This document shows, piece after piece, positions 1-10,900 of a DNA stretch of 36,306 bases. Under the pieces are notes generated by a model. That model worked only from the letters and a program-made list of their open reading frames with translations, did no database searches and was not told the DNA's origin. Made by a program: the position numbers and the translations under genes. The DNA is from Acanthamoeba lenticulata (lineage: Eukaryota > Discosea > Longamoebia > Acanthamoebidae). Position 1 is the first letter of the stretch. Each line of letters opens with the position of its first letter. The DNA is taken from NCBI GenBank assembly GCA_002179805.1, contig NAVB01000461.1, positions 1 through 36,306 on the forward strand, written 5' to 3'.

Positions 1-1271
1 CAGTAAACAAAAAAATTAAAATTAACAAAAAATTAAATAAAACAAAGACGCAAGGATGAGGCCCGAACCAGTAGCCGGCGTCGATCTGCTGGAAGAGGAC
101 GATGCTGGACCCGACCACGGAGCCGCAGTAGGTGAAGCACAGGTAGATGAGCCAGGTCAAGAGGGCCGGTCGCGCCTTAATCCGCGCGCACAGGCGGGCC
201 GTGCACGACTGGACGACGTTCAAGCTCTGCTCCGTGCATCCGCCCGAATGAAGTCATATGAGCATGACGTCAGCATGACGCCATGACGAAGGGACGGGGG
301 AAAAAGGGTGGCGTGAAGGGCGAACCTGGCCGGACTCGACGCGGGCCTTGGCCCGGGCGAGGAGAAAGCCCGTGACGAGCTGCACGACGAGCAACGTGGC
401 ATAGGCCGAGGCAAAGGCCAGGTCGCTGTAAAAGGCCTTGGGCGAGGGGAAGAACACGGGGCACGACTCGCACGGGTCATCCAGCCCGTAGACCAGCACC
501 TGCGCACACCATCGTCATCATCAACAACAACAACAACATGAGATGGTCAAGCCAGTTGCGAGCCGGGCGGGCGGCGCCGTACGAGGGCGACGGCCTTGCC
601 GCCGGCGACGATGAGGGAAAGGATCGTGCTCCCGATGATGGCGTTCCGGCCGGGTTTCTTGAAGTAGAGGAGGAAGATGACGGCATTGTCGAGGAAGGCG
701 TGGCCTGCAGAAGAAGAAGAAGAAAATAAATATAAAATATAAATATAAATAGCAAAGCGAGTCGTGAGTGGTTCGACGAGTTGAGATCCCCTTGGGGTTG
801 GTGATGTGATGTACCGATGAAGAAGAGGTGGCCGAGAGAGGAAAAGACGCGCGCGGTGGCGACGAGGATGAGGTTGAGCCCCTCGAGCATGAGCCAAAAG
901 CACACGAGGAAGAGGTAGAGATAGTAGGCCACCGGGAACAGGCCGCTCATCGCCTGCGTGCCAAACGACCCGATGGTTGGGTGCGAAAAAAAATAAAAAT
1001 AAAGTAAATGAAAGATAAGAGAGGGATGAACCTGACGAACAAGGTCGCTGGATTGAGGAGGAGAAGAAGGGGTTGAAGGAGATTGCGCTGTTTTTTGCTT
1101 GAACAGGGCACGTCGAGCGGCACGGAAGCCGCGGAGAGCCATGACAAAAATGAAAATCGGACCCACGAAGAGGAAGAGGGCTACGATGAGATTGGACAGG
1201 CCGACCTCATAGTCGACGCCGCCCACCGTGACGGTGAATGCAAAGTTCATCGTATCGTAGCACTGCCCCAT
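1..1271 (-). CDS. Multi-pass membrane protein, unrecognised family (3' end off window)
   Basis: Five exons can be joined: 1271-1032, 953-815, 704-583, 499-326 and 226 to the left edge. All junctions are GT-AG and phases match, giving about 225 residues before exon 5. The start at 1271 gives MGQCYDTMNF, a short N-terminus before the first hydrophobic stretch; an in-frame upstream ATG at 1430 is possible but would add a proline-rich leader. Hydrophobic segments lie near residues 20-45 (LIVALFLFVGPIFIFVMAL), in exon 2 (YYLYLFLVCFWLML), across exons 2-3, in exon 4 (SAYATLLVVQLVTGFLLA) and in exon 5 (TWLIYLCFTYCG). That makes five or more membrane spans, possibly a seven-span protein once complete. 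I do not recognise a family signature. Exon 5 stays open to the edge but becomes AT-rich below about position 50, so an intron may begin there. Confidence 0.7.
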
Positions 1272-1762
1272 GTGCGTAGGCGTCGTTGCGGTCTGAAGGG
1301 AGACCGGTTCTGGCGGGTGTGGTTGTGGGCGAAACCAATCATGCCAAGGGGGCTGGGCACCCTCAATAACGCGGTGGGCCAGCTCCCCGTCGACGGGCTG
1401 TGACCCACCGCCTTGGCTCCCCCCATCCATCTTCGTCCGGTTGCAGCGTTCTCGCTGTTGATTTCTATTTGTTTGTGTGCAATATATTTTTTAATTGCTT
1501 ATGTTTTGTTTGTCACGCCGAGTGGGCCTACAAGAAAGCGACACGGAAAGCCGCAACCGGCCTTGGCCCATTGGCCCATGCTCTCATCGCCTCTGGGGAG
1601 TTCTTGCTGCGTGCTCCCACGCTTGCACCCGCAAAGAGGGGCATTTTGGGGAACGAAAAAAGGTTCATATGAAAGTGGTGATGGGGTTGTTGGTACAGGA
1701 AGCAAACGCCCAGGCAGGAGAGCAGATGATATTTAGTCCAAGGCCAAGGCCAGTTGGTGGGC
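1272..1762. other. Intergenic gap, no gene seen
   Basis: This 491-base stretch separates the start of the membrane-protein gene from the stop codon of the kinase gene; both are on the minus strand. It must hold the 5' leader of the former and the 3' end of the latter. There is an AT-rich patch around 1468-1505. The open frames here are short, overlap each other on both strands and lack splice continuity or recognisable protein sequence. Confidence 0.5.
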
Positions 1763-3420
<1,658 letters not shown>

Positions 3421-3472
3421 TACGTGGGTTTGTGTTGTAGGCTCTTGAGTTCAAGTTGCAAGACCACTCGTC

Positions 3473-3599
3473 CTGTTCACAAAGCAGACAGAGGTTAGTG
3501 CATCCGTCTTTATCAAGGATGCATCATCCTTCTACAATCTGAACAAGCTTCATAAGACCAACAGAACTGCCGAAGCCAAAAGAAAGACGAGTCTCATAC
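3473..3599 (-). other. Predicted 5' UTR intron of the AGC kinase gene
   Basis: On the minus strand, AG|GTATGA at 3599 makes a good donor. The acceptor TGAACAG ends at 3473, with a CACTAAC branch-site-like motif about 20 bases upstream of it. The 52 bases between this acceptor and the kinase ATG at 3420 would be the second leader exon. No coding potential is implied. Prediction rests on splice signals alone. Confidence 0.45.
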
Positions 3600-4058
3600 C
3601 TCTCTGTGGCAAAAAGGGATGACAGACGAGAGGGAGCAGAAGAGAGGTGTTTCGAACTGGTGTAGCTGAGTTGAACCCACACACAACGCAACGGGTAGTC
3701 GTAAAGTTTGTGTCCAGACGCGCAACACCCCATGGGCCTGCTCCTTCTTTCGCGGAAGGACACGCGGCCGCAAACCAAAAAAGCGACGCAGCGCAAGCTC
3801 GAGCCGCGTAGCTATGGCGGCCCCGCACATGTGTGTCATCGATCGTTCGCCGCATGGACACCAAGCGCCAGCATTCGCTGAGCCAGAAGGCTTCTCTTGT
3901 TGCACTGCTGTTGTTGTTGTTTAGGAGATTGGCTGCCAACCGACCACAGGAGAGGTGTCTCTCTCTTTTGCGAAGGTTTATTCTTCTTGTTGGGGTGGTA
4001 TGAAGGCTGGGGAGGGAAGGGGAAAAGGGGGTGGTTTTGTCGTGTATGTTTGTGTGTT
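3600..4058. other. Upstream region of the kinase gene, no coding gene seen
   Basis: This 459-base region lies between the predicted kinase leader intron and the mS29 stop codon. It should contain the kinase promoter, the first leader exon and the mS29 3' UTR. Open frames here are overlapping and short, with low-complexity translations. I found no TATA-like element that I could defend. Confidence 0.4.
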
Positions 4059-6596
4059 TTACTGCATGCCGCAGTACTTGAAGATGGGGCCCGGCAGCCC
4101 GCTGCAGAGCTGATAAATAAACTTCTCCGTCGCCTTTGTGGCTGTAGCGCGCAACAACCAATCGGCCAAGAGTCAGCGAGAGAGAGAGGCGTCTCACTAG
4201 GTCCTACTTGGGGGGGGGAAGGGGGAAGCGTACTGTCGCTGCCGGAGACGTATTCGATCTTCTTGTAGTGCTTGACCACCTCGTGGAACTCGTCGATCGT
4301 GTAGGGCGGTACCTCGCGCAGGTGATCCTTGCCGCACCGCTCCACGAAGGGCTTGATCGAGGCGGGCTTTGTCGTCTCCAGCGCGCACATCATCGTTCCG
4401 TTCACCTGTCATTGTGTGGCGCACAGCACCAGCCCATGAATCAACAGTCCATCAAAGAATAAATACAACAACAACAATAACAAGAAAAAGAAAGGTCACG
4501 CACCAGTCCGTGGTCCTGGTGGCCAGAGAAGATCTTGGCGAGCATGAGCTTCTGTGCGTCAAGAGGCCTGACGTTGCCCCTCTCCACGTCAGCCGGATCG
4601 TAGTAGCCTGTCTTGTCCCACAAGTAGTTGTAGCGATCGATCGCGACAAGCGTCGGGAACCTGACGAACCCCCCGGGGCCGAGCTGACGTCAGAATGGGG
4701 CGATGAAGGGGTGCGACGACAATTTTAAGGAGGACTGGCGCACTCGGTAATGCGGTTGAGCTCCCGTCGGAAGTGGTAGAGAGCCGGAACGGCGTGCTGG
4801 TCGTTCTTGTAGGCAAACTCGAGCAGGTCAAAGAGGGTCGAGCTGCCCGCCCGGTTGAAGCCCGGAAGGTCGTAGTCGCCTGTAGCCACGCGCGGCAGGC
4901 TCAGCTGAGCCCACACCCTCAAAAGAAGGAGGACGAGGAGGAGGAAGAGCAGCAGCAGGGGCGTACCCTTGAGCTTGACGGCCTTGAGCTTGTCACCGTG
5001 GGTGACGTTCAACCGCGCGGCAAAGCGGGCGGCCTTCTCGACCTGATCGTAGTGAGCGTGCTCCAGCGTGGACGGGGTGATCGTGTCACCGCCGACCCAT
5101 GACCGACCTACATAAGGGCACAGTGAGTTGAGAGTGCCTTCGAGGGTGCGTGCGAGTTATGGGGAAGAAGAAGCTTTGGGGGGGGGGGAAGCCAGTCGGT
5201 ACCATCGGGGATCCAGACGACGAACCAGTCGTTCTTACGGGCCCACAGCACCACCTGGGTAAGGACAGTGCTCTTGCCCGATCCGCCTTCGCCATCTGTG
5301 CCGCGAGCACATGAGGAGCAGTCAGAAATGAACAGCAAAGGATAAGAGGCAAGAGGGATGGTGAGGAAAGTGTGATTATGTTTGAAGTGTCAGAAAGAGC
5401 CGCAGGAAGAACGAGACGTTCTGGCCATAACGACCCTCATTTCTCACTTCTCTTCCTCCTCTCTTCGCCGTCCCTGAGGGGCGGGCGAAGATGGAATAAC
5501 CACTTGTGGTTTTTTGTTGCTGTTGGGAGGTGCAACAGGTTCACTGGCCACTGTGAGGCCAGGAGCCAGAATAATCTCCCAGGTGGCATGAAACAATAAA
5601 TAATTTAAATGCATAAATCGTTGGTAAATCGGGTAAAAATGGGAGGAAAATGGTACTGAGGATGATGCTGTCGTTGCCGGCAGACGAGAGGAAACCAGAG
5701 TCCTGCCTCCGCTTCAACTCCTGGATGAGATCGTAGGCCGCCCTGCGGAAGAGCACGGCCTCGTCGCCGAATTTGAACTGGGTGTTCTTGAGCATACCCG
5801 CGACGCCCTCCGGCAGGTTCTGTTTCTGCTCCTCGGGCGTCAAGCGGATGAGGGACTTGCCCACGGTGAGCTTCTTCTTGTCTCCAGGAGCGAAAGAGAA
5901 GGAGATGAGGTTGCGCAGCTTGGCCTCTTCAATCTTAGCAGCAGCTGCGGCAGCTGCAGCAGCCGCGGCGGCAGCGGCCTCGGCTTCAACATCGACGGGC
6001 TTGACGAATTCGACGAAGTGAGCGAGGAACTCTTGCAACTCGGGCGTTTGACGCTGGTACAAACCGTCGATGTCCCGCTGCAAAGACTGGTATTCATCCG
6101 ACTTTTGCTGGTAACGATCAAGCTTGGACCGCGTATCGAAGTCGAAAATCATTCCCTTCGCCTTCAGGTCTTTAAGCTCCTTCAGGGCCGCTTCGAATGG
6201 ATCGGATGGCTCCTCTTCCTCCTTCTTGTCTTCCTCCTTAACTTGCGCAATCAGCTCGTCCTTCACATCGGCCAAGCCAAGTCGCGACAATTCCTTGCCC
6301 ATCTGCTTCTCGATCTTGCGCGTATCAACCTCCTCGGAAACTTCTTCGCTGTCGGGCACATCAGCCACCTCTCTGCCGTGCGGCGGTCCAGCAGCGCCCT
6401 TCAGTCGCTTCGCGCAGACCGGACGGGAGGCCGTCACAAGTCCCGCTGTAAAATTGGGGCGCAGAAGAGGAAGCGACGATTTGGACGCCGTAGTAGAAGT
6501 TCCAGTCAACCATTCCTGGAACGATGCAGCTGCAGAGCAGCTGCCCCAGCTTCGCCCAGCTCCATTCGATCGATGCAGCATCGTCGTCCGCAGCAT
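4059..6596 (-). CDS. DAP3: Small mitoribosomal subunit protein mS29 (DAP3)
   Basis: mS29/DAP3 is a P-loop GTP-binding protein of the mitochondrial small ribosomal subunit. Clear exons are 6596-5657, 5295-5203, 5107-4967, 4879-4744, 4660-4504, 4405-4234 and 4141-4059; phases agree from the 5295 exon to the stop. One exon between 5656 and 5296, probably starting near 5550, could not be closed in frame. The start at 6596 (MLRTTMLHRSNG) gives an Arg- and Ser-rich mitochondrial presequence; an upstream in-frame ATG at 6656 is possible. The P-loop is GEGGSGKS, followed by TQVVLWARKNDWFVVWIPDG, typical of DAP3. The body contains RYNYLWDKTGYYDP and MMCALETTKP; the C-terminus ends GPIFKYCGMQ. The N-terminal half has an acidic coiled stretch and a 14-alanine run (5938-5981) absent from most homologues. 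Confidence 0.88.
5938..5981 (-). repeat. 14-alanine tract in mS29
   Basis: Mixed GCN codons (GCC, GCG, GCT, GCA) encode a 14-residue alanine run between the acidic coiled region and the conserved mS29 core. The codon mixture indicates a protein-level tract rather than a pure trinucleotide expansion. Confidence 0.85.
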
Positions 6597-6701
6597 TCTC
6601 CAACCTCCAATCTTCCGAACACGAAATACGGCAGGAAAAACAATTTTCCTACGCACATGTCGTCAAAAAGAGCAAGTTCAATCTTTTTTTGATTAATTGA
6701 G
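6597..6701. promoter_or_regulatory. Short bidirectional promoter region (mS29 / Lys-rich gene)
   Basis: Only 105 bases separate the two divergent start codons, so both promoters and both leaders must lie in or overlap this stretch. It contains a 12-base string, GCAGGAAAAACA, at 6631-6642 that recurs in the USP/PARG divergent region, and an AT-rich TTTTTTTGATTAATTGAG just before the plus-strand ATG. The function of these strings is unknown. Confidence 0.5.
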
Positions 6702-7755
6702 ATGAAGGCCAAGAAGAAAGATGACGATATGAGCCGATTTGCGTCGGTGGTGTTCGATGCCACCCGCGATCTGCAATGGAACAAATCCACGGTCTATACC
6801 AACCCGGGTGCCACAACGACTCCGTCGGCAGACGCTGACTCTGTCGTCACTCCCAGCACTTCGAAGCTGCCGACGTCGAGCACCGATCCGGACTGGGAGC
6901 AGTGGCAAAAGAAAGAGTGGGCACGTTTCACCGCGGCTCGCCAAGTCCGAGATGCACGCAGGGCGAACATTCGCTCTCGCATCGTAAGATCCGTTCGGGA
7001 GGACGCCTACCCCACATACGGTGCTTGTCCCTTTTGCTTTAGAACCGTTCTAAGGTCCTCCCGTTGCCTTCAATCGTTGTCCTCATTTGCATTTTTCGTT
7101 TTCTTGCGTAGAGGAAAGCAAGCCGACGCGTGACTTGCTCGAGTATCAACGACACGCCTATGCACGCCTGTCCGGCTACCTCGACAAGATACTCGAAGAG
7201 GGCGAGCAGCAGAAGAGCAAGAAAGGCGATAGCAGCAGCGCGGAGGGCATCGAGGAGGGGAAGTGGGATGAAGGGGGGCTGTCTCTTTACAAGCTCCTCT
7301 TTGGCCGCGACCCCTCCCGCAAGGCGGTTGCAGCTCGACAAGAAGAGGTCGACGAGAGCAGTAGCAGCGACAGCGAAGAGGAGGACGAGCGGTTGAAGAT
7401 GTTGCAACAGGCCGTCACTGATGTGAAGCCAACGCAGTGGGCCGACTTCAGCAAGACGAAGGGCGACGCAGAGAAGAAGAGCGAGGAGAAGGACGGCGAA
7501 GCGGGCAAGAAGGACAAGAAAAAGAAGAAGGAGAAGAAGGAGAAGAAGGAAAATAAAGCGAAGAAGGAGAGCAAGAAGAGGAAGAAGGCGGACGAAGACG
7601 AGACGAGCAACAAGGAGGAAGAGGAGGATGAGGCAGAGAAGCAAAAGAAAAAGAAGAAGAAGCGAAAAACAGAAGAGGAGGACAACGAGAAGGAGGACAA
7701 GAAGAAGCAAAAAAAGAGCAAAAAGAAGAGCTCGAAGGAGGCCGAGACGTCGTGA
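6702..7755 (+). CDS. Lysine-rich protein, unrecognised; possibly nuclear or nucleolar
   Basis: Two exons, 6702-7020 and 7112-7755, join in phase (TAC G|AG) to give 320 residues. A stronger-looking GTAAGA donor at 6984 would break the frame, so the 7021 donor is preferred. The N-terminal 150 residues are fairly ordinary: MSRFASVVFDATRDLQWNKS, then DWEQWQKKEWARFTAARQ, and in exon 2 LLEYQRHAYARLSGYLDKIL, which is helical. The C-terminal 120 residues are blocks of lysine alternating with Glu/Asp, ending KKSSKEAETS. Such KKX and KKK tails are common in nucleolar and RNA-binding proteins, but no domain is visible, so location is an inference. It is transcribed divergently from mS29 and converges on TPLATE, with only 217 bases to the TPLATE stop. 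Confidence 0.75.
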
Positions 7756-7972
7756 AAGCGCTTTTTGTTAACAAATACAACAACAGGCCACGTGTGAAGG
7801 CCAGCTCTGCAAGTAGTAGAAGAAGGCTCAGGCCGGACCAACCAGAGAGTAGTCGTCATGTCCTTTTTCGAGTGTAGTGGTTGGTGTGTCGAGAGAACGT
7901 GTAGAAGGAATATGATGATGATGAAGGTTGGTGGGGGGTAGAGAAGCGTAGAGAAGAGAGGCTGCTGCGTGC
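7756..7972. other. Convergent intergenic spacer
   Basis: This 217-base spacer lies between the stop codons of the lysine-rich gene (plus) and TPLATE (minus). It must carry both 3' UTRs, so the transcripts probably overlap or nearly do. No canonical poly(A) signal stands out. Confidence 0.4.
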
Positions 7973-10900
7973 TCACGTGCGATAGGCGTCCATCCAGCGC
8001 GAGAGGATGGTCTTGCTGGAGGTCCCGCCTCGCGAGTGCAGCAGCACGCTGTAAGGGATGGCCGACGATGACGTGGCCGACTCGAGGTCGAGCGTGCCGC
8101 TGCCATACGACGACAGCGACGACCCGATCCCGGCCCCGTTCGTCGTCGACGACAACGACGGCGATGGCGAGGACGAAGACGACGACGAAGAGGCGACGGC
8201 AGCGGCGTAGGGCGATGGTGGCGCGCCCATGGAAGACAGGGCCAGCGGCGACGCCGCATAGTACGACGAGGACGACGGCGACAGGGCGCCGTTGGGGATC
8301 GTGCCCGGCAGCCCCGCGGCGCCGCCGACGGCGGGGAACGAGGCCGAGTTGCCCGGCGAGTACGACGCGAAGAAGAGGGACGAGTTGGACGCGAACGAGA
8401 GCGGCGATGCCGACGGCGACGGCGTCGAGAGGAAGTGCGCATAGGCCGAGCGCTCGCCCCGGCGGATCGACTCCACGGCCGGACGCTGCACGCCGGAGCG
8501 CTGCGCGTGCAAGAGGGAAGGCAACGAGGATGATGAAGAGGAAGATGAGGAAGAGGAGGAAGTGGTAGAGGTCGTGGTGAAGAGGGACGAGAGCCAGTCG
8601 GTCTGCATCAGCTCGGCCATGGAACGCAGTGCGAGCGGGGACGACGCGCGGCACTCGAGCCGGGCCTCCACCGCGCCGCGCTCGCCCACGGCGGCCGCCA
8701 CCGTGAAGAACAGCAGCTCGCCGAACCACGTGCACCCGCACAGCGCCATCTGTTGCGACATCGACAGCCGCGTTCATGTCAGCGCCCGTGCGCGCGCGAT
8801 TGGAGGCCTCAAAGGCCGAGGCAGGGGGCGTACATGGAGGGTCTGCGGGTTGAGAGACTGGATGACGGGCACGAAGCGGGTCGAGGCGAAGGCCGCCGTG
8901 ACGGCGCCAAAGTCGATGCCGAGCCGGAAGCGCACCTCGGCCCGCCACGACGCGCCGCCGAGGCGGTTCCACAGGGCGTGGAACTCGTGGACGGCGAACG
9001 GGCGGCGCAGCAGGAGGTGGTGCGCCGGCACGACGTAGGGCGTGCAGGCGAGAGGCCGGTAGGTCAGGCCCGTCCCGTCGTCGCCACTGCCCACACCGCC
9101 GCCGATGCCGCCGCGGCCGCCCTGGACCATCAGGAACGCTTGGTCCTTCTCGTAGGGCACGAGCACCTATTTCGGTTGGGGAAGGTGACGTCAGCAACGC
9201 GCTCGCTTCAGGTTGAAATAAAAAGGTGAATAAAAGAAAGAGAGGAAGACCTGGAGGTGGAAGGCGATAAAGGAGAAGGCCTTGATGGTAAAGTCGACCT
9301 CCCAGTCGACTCGCTGGCCCGGCTCGGCCCGTGCCACCATCCGGTGGGTTTGCGCGTTGCCCTCCGGGTTGGCGCTCACCACATGCCCGACGGTGCTGAG
9401 TACGAGCCTCACATTCTCGACCACGTTCATCGTCACGTTAGTCAGCTCGAACTTGAGCTTCTGCTCATTGTTATCACCACCACAACCACCATCACCATCA
9501 TCTCGTCAGCCATGCGCCCAACAAGAATGAAGGAATAAGAAAGAAAAAAAGCGAAAAAGAACGAAAGCGACGAAGGCCCCGTACGATGCGGCCGAGCTCG
9601 GGCTGGAGGGTATGCGTGGCGTAGACGGCAAAGGCGTCGCTCGGGCTGGAGAGGAGGACTTTTCGTCGGCCGTGGGGCTCGTTCGCCGCAGAGGCCGAGC
9701 GCGTGGTCGTAACCGCGCTGTCGATTTCGGTTCCGGTTTCGGTCTCGGCCGGCAGTGGCGACGGCGGCGTCGACGAGGCCGAGTCCCGCTCCCTGCGCGC
9801 GACCATCATCCACCAGCGGTCAGTCCCCGAGCGGCCCCCGACGGCACCTAACGCGGGGACGAGAAGGGAGCGGGGCAGGGACATACCGCGCGACAAAGTA
9901 GTGGACGAACCCGTCTGGCGTACTTGTGAGCGTCGACGGCGTCGTGGCGAGGTCGCCGAACAGCTTGTACGTCACGTAGAACTCATCATCTGCGTGGACA
10001 GCAAGCAGCCAGAATATTTTAGGTATTTCACATGAAAAGATAAATCTAAAAAGTAATAATTTATATAATAAAAATAGAAATAAAAGAATGAAAACAAAAG
10101 GGGTCTTCCCGTACCAGGCGAGGAGGAATCAAAGGGCGTGGTGGATTCGGCGGGCAGAAAGGCCGAGAAGTCCAGGTAGGGCCGCACGTCCTCGACCCGC
10201 TCGGCCAGCGACCGCGCTGACTCCTTACTCGTCGTCGTGGTGGAGACGGCGGCGACGGTGTCGGCGCTGTTCGTGTTCACGCCCGACGGCGACGAGTGCG
10301 CGCGCAGGGTGGCAAACTTGGGGCTGCCTTCGGCCTCGGCCTTGTCCTTGTCCTTGGACTTTTTGCTCCGCATCGTCCGGCTTTCGCCCCGGCGCGACTT
10401 GGACTTGGGCGCCGCCCCGTCCTTCGCGACGGCGCTGAGCGTGGCTGCGCTCTTGCTCGACTTCTTCTCCCGCTTCTCTTTCTTTGGTCGGCTGGTCTTG
10501 CCGCTGCTGCTGCTGCTGCTCGTCGTGGTGCCGTTCGCCACCGCCAAGAAGTTCTTGCGTCGCTTGACTCGCTCGCGCTCGCGCTCTTTCTCGCGGCGCT
10601 CCTCCTCCTCGCGGTCCTCGCGGAAGCGCGCCGAGACAAAGGCGATGCGCTGGAGGTAGTAGTCGCAGCGCTCGCACAGGAACTGATCGTTGGCGTGGAC
10701 CTCCATCAGCCGCCGGAGAATCTCCTCGCACACATGCGTCTTGATCTCGGGGCACTTGACCGCGAGCAGCATCAGGCACGCCAGCGGGGACTCGAGCATG
10801 TAGGGGATCGGCACCGCCAGCAGATTGCCCGTCTGTGCCGACAATGATGAGTCACAAAGAACGAAAGCGAAACGAAGAAAAGAACGAAGAGGATGGGCGG

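Noticed and set aside
3640..3700. tRNA B-box-like string GGGTTCAACTC on the minus strand
   Set aside because: No A box, no acceptor-stem pairing and no T run at the right distance, so no tRNA can be built.
4059..6596. Reading the mS29 P-loop as an NB-ARC or STAND immune ATPase
   Set aside because: The sequence after the P-loop (TQVVLWARKNDW, then WIPDG), the mitochondrial-type N-terminus and the C-terminal region fit mS29; no LRR, WD or effector domain is attached.
7287..9197. 636-codon minus-strand open frame crossing the lysine-rich gene and the TPLATE tail
   Set aside because: The frame runs antisense through a lysine tract (giving Phe/Leu/Ser runs) and out of frame with TPLATE exons, so it is a shadow.
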